This document shows, piece by piece, positions 1 through 5,988 of a DNA stretch of 9,116 nt (within the stretch, counting starts at the first letter, position 1; each line of letters opens with the position of its first letter). Location: the NCBI GenBank assembly GCA_002432095.1, contig DJFQ01000127.1:200-9315 (forward strand), written 5' to 3'. The position numbers and the translations under genes are program-made. The notes beneath the pieces were generated by a model, which did no database searches, was not told the origin of the DNA, and saw only the letters and a list, made by a program, of their open reading frames with translations. Origin of the DNA: Marinagarivorans sp. UBA5868 (GTDB lineage: Bacteria; Pseudomonadota; Gammaproteobacteria; Pseudomonadales; Cellvibrionaceae).

Positions 1-777
1 GTCGCCATGTGCGTCAACGATCTGGTGGTCGGCGGCGCCGAACCGCTCTTCTTTTTGGACTATTACGCCACCGGCAAACTCGACGTAGACACGGCTGCGG
101 AGGTGATCAAAGGCATAGGCGCCGGCTGCGAACTGGCCGGCTGTGCCCTGGTCGGCGGCGAAACCGCGGAGATGCCCGGGATGTACGAAGGCGAGGACTA
201 CGACCTCGCAGGCTTCTGCGTCGGCATTGTGGAAAAATCGAAAATTATTGATGGCAGCGCAGTGCGCGCTGGCGATGTGCTACTCGGACTGGCCTCCAGC
301 GGTCCGCACTCCAATGGCTATTCGCTGATCCGCAAGATCATTGAGGTCAGCAACGCCGATCTGAGCCAGCCCGTGGGTAATCGCACCCTGGCGCAAGCGT
401 TGCTCGAACCGACCCGCATCTATGTGAAATCCCTGCTGCAGCTGCTGAAAACCCAGCCAGTCAACGCACTCGCCCATATCACCGGCGGTGGTCTGCTGGA
501 AAATATTCCCCGTGTGTTGCCAGACAACACCAAGGCGGTGATTGATAAAACCAGCTGGCAACTGCCGCCCGTGTTCGCCTGGTTGCAATCCGCAGGCAAT
601 GTTGCCGAGCAGGAGATGTACCGCACCTTCAACTGTGGCATCGGAATGGTAGTGTGTGTGCCAGCCGTCGACGCTGAGGCGGTGCGCCGCGAACTGCACG
701 CGGCAGGTGAAACAGTGTTCACCATCGGCAGGGTGGAAACCACGGATACTGCGGAGCCGTTTGTCGAAATCCGGTAA
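1..777 (+). CDS. purM: Phosphoribosylformylglycinamidine cyclo-ligase (AIR synthetase), 5' part missing
   Basis: Cytosolic enzyme of purine synthesis that closes the imidazole ring, turning formylglycinamidine ribonucleotide into aminoimidazole ribonucleotide with ATP. The reading frame is open from base 1, so the gene starts to the left of the window. About 258 residues are visible, against roughly 345 for the E. coli enzyme, so about the first quarter is missing. Hallmarks in order are CVNDLVV followed by [26 protein letters not shown], the [11 protein letters not shown] segment, [16 protein letters not shown] and the FNCGIGM segment near the end. The visible part contains no frameshift or gap. 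It ends with TAA, 100 bp before purN on the same strand, and the purM-purN order is the common one in gammaproteobacteria. Co-transcription is likely, because I see no terminator with a T-run between the two. Confidence 0.97.
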   Translation, partial: VAMCVNDLVVGGAEPLFFLDYYATGKLDVDTAAEVIKGIGAGCELAGCALVGGETAEMPGMYEGEDYDLAGFCVGIVEKSKIIDGSAVRAGDVLLGLASSGPHSNGYSLIRKIIEVSNADLSQPVGNRTLAQALLEPTRIYVKSLLQLLKTQPVNALAHITGGGLLENIPRVLPDNTKAVIDKTSWQLPPVFAWLQSAGNVAEQEMYRTFNCGIGMVVCVPAVDAEAVRRELHAAGETVFTIGRVETTDTAEPFVEIR

Positions 778-795
778 ATACTTTCCCGCTTCAAG

Positions 796-819
796 CTCCA
801 TCTCCCCTGCGAGATGGGG
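796..819 (+). other. Hairpin in the purM-purN spacer
   Basis: Bases 798-804 (CCATCTC) pair with 811-817 (GAGATGG) around a 6-base loop. The stem extends outward by one G-T pair and one C-G pair to about 9 bp. No T-run follows (the next bases are AAATCAGCG), so it does not look like an intrinsic terminator. Possible roles are an mRNA-stabilising or processing structure between two co-transcribed genes. The role is inference; only the pairing is seen. Confidence 0.45.
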
Positions 820-838
820 AAATCAGCGCGTAAAACTT

Positions 839-872
839 GTTTTCTGATTCAATCCGTTTTCTGATTCAACCC
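839..872 (+). repeat. 17-bp tandem direct repeat just before purN
   Basis: Two head-to-tail copies of GTTTTCTGATTCAAYCC lie at 839-855 and 856-872. They match at 16 of 17 positions; the one difference is T853 against C870. The second copy ends 5 bases before the purN start codon, so it occupies the place where a ribosome binding site would sit. The repeat contains no AGGAGG-like stretch. It may be a recent slippage duplication or a pair of binding sites, and the sequence alone does not decide between these. Confidence 0.85.
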
Positions 873-877
873 GCCCT

Positions 878-1522
878 ATGAAAAAAATTCGCACCGTTGT
901 CCTGATCTCTGGCAGTGGCAGTAACCTCCAGGCATTGATCGACGCCTGCTCTTACCCTGATTATCCGGCGCAGATCGTAGCGGTAATCAGCAATCGGCCA
1001 GGCGCGTTCGGGCTCAATCGTGCACAGCAGCATGGCATCCCCACAGCGGTTTTGGATCACCGGCCCTTTGCCACTCGCGAAGCGTTTGACGCGGAGCTGC
1101 AACGAGTAATCGACTGTTATGCGCCGGACCTAGTAGTGCTAGCGGGATTCATGCGCATTCTCACCCCAACCCTGGTATCACATTATTTGGGGCGCATGCT
1201 TAATATTCATCCATCGCTTCTGCCGCTCTATCCCGGTTTGCACACCCACCAACGCGCGCTCGAAGCAGGCGACAGTGAGCACGGTGCAACCGTCCATTTT
1301 GTAACGCCGGAGCTGGATGGCGGTCCGCCGTTGGTACATGCATCCGTGCCAATAGAAGCGGGGGATACCGAAGAGATATTGGCCAAACGAGTGCTGACCA
1401 GGGAGCACATGATCTACCCGCTTGCCGTGCGTTGGTTCGCCGAAGGCAAGTTGGTACTCAAAGACGGCAAAGCATTTTTTGAAGACCGGCCTATACCAGC
1501 CGGCGGTGTGCGGGTTATCTAA
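878..1522 (+). CDS. purN: Phosphoribosylglycinamide formyltransferase (GAR transformylase 1)
   Basis: Cytosolic enzyme that transfers a formyl group from 10-formyltetrahydrofolate to glycinamide ribonucleotide, the third step of purine synthesis. At 214 residues it matches the usual length. The phosphate-binding loop GSGSN is at residues 12-16, followed by the folate-site segment with FMRIL near 91-95. The catalytic set is N109 and H111 in NIHPSLLP and D147 in ELDGGP, which correspond to N106, H108 and D144 of the E. coli enzyme. HTHQRAL and EHG are also present. The ATG at 878 is the only sensible start: the frame upstream has no start codon before a TGA at 845-847. Oddly, no Shine-Dalgarno sequence can be seen, and the upstream bases are a tandem repeat. 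The last codons abut a minus-strand gene that converges on it with a 2-bp gap. Confidence 0.98.
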   Translation: MKKIRTVVLISGSGSNLQALIDACSYPDYPAQIVAVISNRPGAFGLNRAQQHGIPTAVLDHRPFATREAFDAELQRVIDCYAPDLVVLAGFMRILTPTLVSHYLGRMLNIHPSLLPLYPGLHTHQRALEAGDSEHGATVHFVTPELDGGPPLVHASVPIEAGDTEEILAKRVLTREHMIYPLAVRWFAEGKLVLKDGKAFFEDRPIPAGGVRVI

Positions 1523-1528
1523 GCTTAG
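1519..1528. other. Palindrome holding both convergent stop codons
   Basis: CTAAGCTTAG is a perfect 10-bp palindrome. It contains the TAA of purN (1520-1522) and, on the other strand, the TAA of the 61-residue gene (1525-1527), with two bases between them. There is no room for a separate terminator between these converging genes, so each transcript must run into the other gene unless it stops there. The palindrome is too short and lacks the T-runs of an intrinsic terminator. Confidence 0.7.
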
Positions 1529-1710
1529 CGCGCTTCGACTTTTTGTTTGCCGCAGCGCGAACATTCGTACAGGGTAATGAGCTTGCCCTGTTTCACATCA
1601 AATTTTTTCTCGTTCACCACCTTCCATTTGTGAAAGCCCTCGCGGCAGAGGGTTTTTCCTTTATGTTTTTCCGTCGGTGACGGACGCTTGAACGGAAGAA
1701 TCACTGCCAT
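1525..1710 (-). CDS. Small zinc-ribbon-like protein, function unknown
   Basis: A 61-residue basic protein that I do not recognise by name. Residue C22 with H27 (CREGFH) and the pair C50-x2-C53 (CSRCGK) form a C-x4-H ... C-x2-C set that could hold one zinc ion, as in zinc ribbons. The tail after the last Cys is short and charged. There is no signal peptide or membrane segment, so it is probably cytosolic. It lies 74 bp downstream of the GGDEF/EAL gene in the same direction and could share its transcript; the other end converges on purN. No strong ribosome binding site precedes the ATG. The conserved-looking Cys/His pattern and full-length frame make it a likely real gene. Nucleic-acid or protein binding would be a guess. 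Confidence 0.75.
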   Translation of the reverse strand: MAVILPFKRPSPTEKHKGKTLCREGFHKWKVVNEKKFDVKQGKLITLYECSRCGKQKVEAR

Positions 1711-1784
1711 AGATGGGCACCGTTAAGAACTCGAATTGTTGGTTCGCCTGTTAAAACTCCAAGGCTTTGTTTATACACCAACGC

Positions 1785-3860
1785 TCATGCCTCGGCCTCT
1801 TCGCTGACCTCTTCCAAAGCTTGGAACTGTCTGACCCACTGTAGAAATGCGCCTTGAGGTAAAGGGTGTGAAAGCGCATACCCCTGAATAACAGGGCAAC
1901 CCAGAGCGCGCAGCGCGCCTATCTGCTCGTCCTGCTCCACACCCTCGGCAATAAGATTTACCCCGAGCTCACGAGTAAACGCCAATAAACCACTGGTGAG
2001 ACGACGCTCGTCCGGATCTCGGGCAATGCTGCGGTAGAGTGACTGATCGAGCTTGATGCTGTCCAGATGAATGGTGTGCAGGTGGGACACCGCAAACAGC
2101 CCGGCGCCGAAGCCATCCAGGGTAGCCTTCACACCCATGCGTCGAAGACCGGTCACTATGTCTTGTATCGTCGACGAGTCGTCCAGCAGGACGGTTTCGG
2201 AAAACTCCACTGTGAGCATTCCTGGTGGCAACTGGGTCTCGCGCAGAATCGTGCGCACCTCATCCAATAGATCCAGATCCTCAAAATGCACATTGGCAAT
2301 ATTCACCGCCACTGGAATTTCAAGTCCGTAGTCCAGGCGCCACTTTTGGCACTGGCGACAGGCTTCGCGCAGCACCTGATAGTCCATCGCGCGAATCGCC
2401 CCGCTCTCCTCAGCAAACGCCAAAAAGTCCGCTGGCATTAACAGGCCGTGTTTGCGGTGATGCCAGCGCACCAATACTTCGCAGCCGGCCAAACTGTTAT
2501 GTGCCACATCAAGCTGCGGCTGAAAATACAATTCCAGCTCGCGGCGCTGCAAAGCGCCTGTGAGCTCCCCCTGCAGAGCCAGTTTGTTGAGATTCGCTCT
2601 GCCCATGGTTTCTTCAAAAATCATCAGGCGATTTTTGCCGGCCTCTTTGGCGGCATACATGGCAATATCGGCGTTGCGTTTAAGCTCGTCTAGATCCTGA
2701 CCATGCTGTGGATACAGGCTTGCACCGATGCTCACGCCCACCGTGACCGAGCGGTTGGCAACCTGCAACTCACTCTGCAACGCCTGCAATAATCCCTGGC
2801 CGACGGTTTGGATCTGTTGCAGGCTCTGCACACTTTCCACCAGCACAATGAATTCGTCGCCACCCACCCGACACACAATGTCTTCACCGCGCAAGGCGCC
2901 GCGGATCTTGCTGGCCGCGAGCTTGAGCAACTCGTCGCCCACATCGTGACCGTAGGTGTCATTAATAAATTTGAAATTATCCAGATCCAACAGCAATACC
3001 GCGAATTGTTTGCTTGCCCGCTTGGCGTGAGCGGCGGCGCGGTTGAACTCCTCATTGAGCAGCGCGCGATTGGGCAGACCCGTCAAGGTGTCGTGCAAGG
3101 CGCGATAGCGAAATTCTTCGGCGAGTTTCTGCAGCTCTCGGGTGCGCTGGCTGACTTGGCGCTCCATCATCAAATCGCGTTGTTCGATCTGACTGAGCAT
3201 CTGGTTGATGGCTTCGCCGAGCTGGCCCAACTCGTCGCGACCACTAATTTCCGCGCGCAGGCTGTAATTACCGGTTTCCATCACCGCGCGCGACAAACGG
3301 TGAAGTTGCAATAGAGGCTGGGACACGATTTTTTGCACCAGCCATGCCACCAAAGCTGCAATTGTGAGAGCAAACAAAAACGCCAATGCCGAATAGGCGC
3401 CCATGTACACACTGCGCAGTTCGATATCCGCATAACTGACCTGCGCCTCCAAAATCCCCACTTCGTTACCGCGCCAAACAATGGGGCGGCGGTAGCTAAC
3501 CGCCGAAAAATCGAAACCTTCAGGGTTGGGAATGGGGGTGAGCCTGCCGGCAACCACCGGATACTGCGAGAGCAGGCCCCCGGTGCGATCGTAGACCGTT
3601 ACCGCGACTATGCCGTGGGCGCTGGTGCCGTTCTTCAATAAATAATCGACCGTATGCAAGTCGTTCTGCAGCAGTGCGTTGGCAAGGTTTCCTGCGAGGA
3701 TGGAGAGCTGGGATTCCACTTGCTCGGCTTTAATTCGTTTAACGAGCCGCAGGTCCTGCACTACAAACGCGACCAAAACACAAAGCAAAGCGACAGTAGC
3801 CGAGGCCACGGTGATCAAGGTCAGCTTGGCGCTGATATTAAGATCCTGGAGTCGCGTCAT
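1785..3860 (-). CDS. Membrane GGDEF/EAL protein with CHASE8-like sensor; likely diguanylate cyclase with degenerate EAL
   Basis: A 691-residue cyclic-di-GMP signalling protein in the inner membrane. Membrane segments at about 13-36 and 154-176 flank a periplasmic region that resembles the CHASE8 sensor of YfiN/TpbB. A HAMP linker (about 177-229) and a short coiled coil (about 225-250) follow. The GGDEF domain starts at DTLTGLPNR (257-265) and has an intact GGDEF at 333-337. RGED at 324-327 lies five residues before it and fits the RxxD product-inhibition site, so cyclase activity is expected. The EAL domain (about 430-680) has EVL at 461-463 and keeps N520, E555, K603, E639 and Q659, but the usual DDFGTGYSS reads DGFGAGLFA from 582, losing the second metal-binding Asp. 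Phosphodiesterase activity is therefore doubtful; the domain may bind c-di-GMP or regulate the cyclase. The ATG has only a weak ribosome site and overlaps a short upstream ORF. Confidence 0.95.
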   Translation of the reverse strand: MTRLQDLNISAKLTLITVASATVALLCVLVAFVVQDLRLVKRIKAEQVESQLSILAGNLANALLQNDLHTVDYLLKNGTSAHGIVAVTVYDRTGGLLSQYPVVAGRLTPIPNPEGFDFSAVSYRRPIVWRGNEVGILEAQVSYADIELRSVYMGAYSALAFLFALTIAALVAWLVQKIVSQPLLQLHRLSRAVMETGNYSLRAEISGRDELGQLGEAINQMLSQIEQRDLMMERQVSQRTRELQKLAEEFRYRALHDTLTGLPNRALLNEEFNRAAAHAKRASKQFAVLLLDLDNFKFINDTYGHDVGDELLKLAASKIRGALRGEDIVCRVGGDEFIVLVESVQSLQQIQTVGQGLLQALQSELQVANRSVTVGVSIGASLYPQHGQDLDELKRNADIAMYAAKEAGKNRLMIFEETMGRANLNKLALQGELTGALQRRELELYFQPQLDVAHNSLAGCEVLVRWHHRKHGLLMPADFLAFAEESGAIRAMDYQVLREACRQCQKWRLDYGLEIPVAVNIANVHFEDLDLLDEVRTILRETQLPPGMLTVEFSETVLLDDSSTIQDIVTGLRRMGVKATLDGFGAGLFAVSHLHTIHLDSIKLDQSLYRSIARDPDERRLTSGLLAFTRELGVNLIAEGVEQDEQIGALRALGCPVIQGYALSHPLPQGAFLQWVRQFQALEEVSEEAEA

Positions 3861-3913
3861 GTGATTACCGCGCGCTGGGCAGGATGGTACTGGCTTAAAT
3901 GATCCAAGGTCAT
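3857..3913 (-). CDS. Possible 18-residue leader peptide overlapping the GGDEF/EAL start
   Basis: A short ORF starts at ATG 3913, reads MTLDHLSQYHPAQRAVIT and stops at a TGA that overlaps the start codon of the GGDEF/EAL gene in the arrangement ATGA. It is preceded by AGGGGAG with 5-base spacing, a much better ribosome site than the one in front of the main gene. An in-frame GTG at 3916 and ATG at 3931 are alternative starts. The overlap suggests translational coupling: ribosomes finishing the leader would restart on the main ORF. Whether the peptide itself matters is unknown. The ORF is short enough to arise by chance, so I hold it as a candidate. Confidence 0.4.
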   Translation of the reverse strand: MTLDHLSQYHPAQRAVIT

Positions 3914-3918
3914 CACGG

Positions 3919-3925
3919 CTCCCCT
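3919..3925 (-). promoter_or_regulatory. Ribosome binding site of the candidate leader ORF
   Basis: AGGGGAG on the minus strand, 5 bases before the ATG at 3913. It lies too far (58 bases) from the ATG of the GGDEF/EAL gene to serve that start directly. This is the main reason to take the leader ORF seriously. Confidence 0.45.
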
Positions 3926-3967
3926 GCCCATAACGCGCTCTTGAGTTCTGGGCGCAGTCGGGCGGCC

Positions 3968-3996
3968 ATTATAAACCGCTTGAATTGACACTCAGA
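3968..3996 (-). promoter_or_regulatory. Likely promoter of the GGDEF/EAL gene
   Basis: The minus strand carries a perfect TATAAT at 3973-3968, about 107 bases before the GGDEF/EAL start codon. With 17-base spacing the -35 position would be TCTGAG (3996-3991), which is a poor match to TTGACA. A good -10 with a weak -35 suggests a promoter that needs help from an activator. The -35 falls inside a palindrome, which fits such control. The start of transcription is inferred, not seen. Confidence 0.45.
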
Positions 3997-4008
3997 CAAA
4001 AGTCTGAG
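3991..4008. promoter_or_regulatory. Palindromic operator candidate CTCAGAC-N4-GTCTGAG
   Basis: CTCAGAC at 3991-3997 and GTCTGAG at 4002-4008 are perfect 7-bp inverted arms around AAAA. Weaker outer arms, AATTG at 3983-3987 and CAATT at 4009-4013, flank them. The palindrome covers the -35 position of the promoter that reads left into the GGDEF/EAL gene, so it could bind a dimeric regulator. As an RNA hairpin it would be followed by a T-run only on the plus strand, where no gene precedes it, so a terminator for phhB is less likely. Confidence 0.4.
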
Positions 4009-4051
4009 CAATTTTTAAGCAAATTAGATCCTTGTCACGAGAAAACCAGGA

Positions 4052-4390
4052 TCAGGTAAACAAAACATCCGTCTTTGCCGCCATGATCGCGTCGTTCCGG
4101 TGCAGGCCGCGGATCTTATGAGTCCACCACAGCACTGTCACCCTACCCCACTCCACCGTAATTGCGGGGTGGTGGTCGTGCGCCTCTGCCAGTTCACCAA
4201 CCTGGATGGCAAAAGCCATAGCGCTGGCAAAGTTGCCGAATGCAAATTCCCTTCGCAACTTCTTAACTCCATCCTCTTCCACCAAACGCCAAGCGGGAAC
4301 TTGAACACGCAGGTCGGCAATTTCCTTGGACGTCAATTGCGGCGCCCCCAATCTACAGGCTTCGCAAGACTCTTCATTTAATTGTGTCAT
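4052..4390 (-). CDS. phhB: Pterin-4a-carbinolamine dehydratase
   Basis: Cytosolic enzyme that dehydrates 4a-hydroxy-tetrahydropterin, the by-product of aromatic amino acid hydroxylases, so that the pterin cofactor can be recycled. The 112-residue length is typical. The family signature fits exactly: E69-x3-H73-H74-P75, then W81, H91 and D100 at the expected spacing. An N-terminal CEAC at residues 9-12 is common in bacterial PhhB. GAGG lies about 8 bases before the ATG. The gene starts 24 bp after the fumarase stop codon on the same strand, so it is very probably the last gene of that operon. No phenylalanine hydroxylase gene (phhA) is in the window, so its usual partner must lie elsewhere or be absent. 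A 6-bp inverted repeat overlaps its stop codon but makes a poor terminator. Confidence 0.95.
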   Translation of the reverse strand: MTQLNEESCEACRLGAPQLTSKEIADLRVQVPAWRLVEEDGVKKLRREFAFGNFASAMAFAIQVGELAEAHDHHPAITVEWGRVTVLWWTHKIRGLHRNDAIMAAKTDVLFT

Positions 4391-4414
4391 GGGGGCACCC
4401 TCACGCCAGTTGGA

Positions 4415-5935
4415 TTATTTGACGGTAATCAAACCCTCTTCGATTTTTGCCTTCCAGATGCGCGGGCCGATCTGGTGGACGGATTCACCGCGGCTGTCGA
4501 CGGCAACCGTTACCGGCATATCCTTCACTTCAAATTCGTAGATCGCCTCCATACCCAAATCGGCAAATGCCAGTACCTTGGCACTGACAATCGCTTTGGA
4601 CACCAAGTAGGCCGCACCTCCCACTGCCATCAGATAAACGGCTTTGTTGTCGCGGATCGCATCAATCGCTGTTGGGCCGCGCTCAGACTTGCCGATCATG
4701 CCGATCAGGCCGGTTTTCTCCAGCACCGTGCGGGTGAATTTATCCATGCGGGTTGCCGTGGTGGGGCCGGCCGGACCGACAACTTCGTCGCGCACGGGAT
4801 CCACAGGGCCTACGTAATAAATAAAGCGATTAGTGAAATCCACCGGCAACTGCTCGCCTTTTGCCAGCATATCCACCATGCGTTTGTGGGCCGCGTCGCG
4901 CCCTGTGAGGATTTTGCCGGACAGAAGCAGAGTGTCACCGGGCTGCCAATCCTGAATATCCGCAGGACTGATGCCATCGAGATCGACGCGGCGCATGTTC
5001 GCACCTACTTCCCAAGTGATTTGTGGCCAGTCGTCGAGGCTTGGCGGCGTCTGCAACGCCGGGCCAGAGCCATCCAACGTAAAATGAGTGTGGCGGGTAG
5101 CCGCACAATTAGGGATGACAGCGATCGCTTTATTAGCGGCGTGAGTGGGAAAATCTTTGATTTTGACATCCAAAACAGTCGTCAAGCCGCCCAACCCCTG
5201 CGCGCCTATGCCCAGCGCATTCACTTTATCGAACAACTCTAGACGCAGAGTCTCCGCACGATTGCTCGCTCCGCGCTCGCGCAGTTCCTGAATATCAATC
5301 GGGTCGAGCAACGCTTCTTTGGCCAGCAGCATGGCTTTTTCCGCTGTCCCGCCAATGCCGATGCCGAGCATGCCCGGCGGACACCAGCCGGCACCCATTT
5401 GCGGCACCACATTCAAAACCCAATCGACCACCGAATCGGAAGGATTCAGCATGGCAAATTTGGATTTGGCTTCGGAGCCGCCACCTTTGGCCGCCACATG
5501 CACATCGATGGTATTGCCAGGCACAATTTTGTAGTGAATCACCGCTGGTGTATTGTCACCGGTGTTTTTCCGCGCACCATCCGGGTCTGCAAGAATCGAT
5601 GCACGCAACACGTTATCGACGTTTTTATACGCGCGACGCACGCCCTCATTGATCATATCGTCCAGCGACATCTCTCCCTCGATACGCACGTCCATACCCA
5701 CGTTCACGAACGCGGTAACGATGCCGGTATCCTGACAGATGGGCCTATGACCCTCGGCGCACATGCGGGAATTAATCAGAATTTGCGCCATGGCATCCTT
5801 TGCCGCCGGGTTGGCTTCCTTTTGATATGCATCGTAGACCGCGTCGATAAAATCCTTAGGGTGGTAATAGGAGATAAATTGCAGCGCATCCTCCACGCTG
5901 GCGATGATGTCATCCTGTCGAATAACGGTAACCAT
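4415..5935 (-). CDS. fumA: Class I fumarate hydratase (iron-sulphur, FumA/FumB type)
   Basis: Citric acid cycle enzyme that interconverts fumarate and malate in the cytosol. It is the oxygen-labile 4Fe-4S type, unrelated to class II FumC. The 506-residue length suits the single-chain family, with an alpha-type catalytic domain at about 11-285 and a beta-type domain at about 290-495. Likely cluster ligands are C67 in PICQDTG, C185 in GWCPPG and C277 in PNCAATRH. GPTTATRMD (390-398) and GGAAYL (439-444) mark the C-terminal domain. AGAGAG lies about 9 bases before the ATG. The gene follows the coiled-coil membrane protein by 53 bp and precedes phhB by 24 bp, which suggests one operon. The nearby iron superoxide dismutase would protect this kind of cluster, but it is a separate transcription unit. 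The family is clear; the choice between symbols fumA and fumB is only convention. Confidence 0.96.
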   Translation of the reverse strand: MVTVIRQDDIIASVEDALQFISYYHPKDFIDAVYDAYQKEANPAAKDAMAQILINSRMCAEGHRPICQDTGIVTAFVNVGMDVRIEGEMSLDDMINEGVRRAYKNVDNVLRASILADPDGARKNTGDNTPAVIHYKIVPGNTIDVHVAAKGGGSEAKSKFAMLNPSDSVVDWVLNVVPQMGAGWCPPGMLGIGIGGTAEKAMLLAKEALLDPIDIQELRERGASNRAETLRLELFDKVNALGIGAQGLGGLTTVLDVKIKDFPTHAANKAIAVIPNCAATRHTHFTLDGSGPALQTPPSLDDWPQITWEVGANMRRVDLDGISPADIQDWQPGDTLLLSGKILTGRDAAHKRMVDMLAKGEQLPVDFTNRFIYYVGPVDPVRDEVVGPAGPTTATRMDKFTRTVLEKTGLIGMIGKSERGPTAIDAIRDNKAVYLMAVGGAAYLVSKAIVSAKVLAFADLGMEAIYEFEVKDMPVTVAVDSRGESVHQIGPRIWKAKIEEGLITVK

Positions 5936-5988
5936 GGTCGAAAACTCTCTTGCTTAGGATTGCGAAAAACGTGTTGGCGGGTATTGGT

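Noticed and set aside
280..801. 173-codon minus-strand ORF opposite purM
   Set aside because: Mirror of the conserved purM reading frame with no recognisable domain.
3985..3990. Perfect TTGACA on the plus strand
   Set aside because: No -10 at 16-18 bases and no plus-strand gene follows; probably chance.
4027..4053. Inverted repeat GATCCT/AGGATC at the phhB stop codon as a terminator
   Set aside because: Only 6 bp around a 15-base loop, followed by TAATTT rather than a T-run, so too weak to call.
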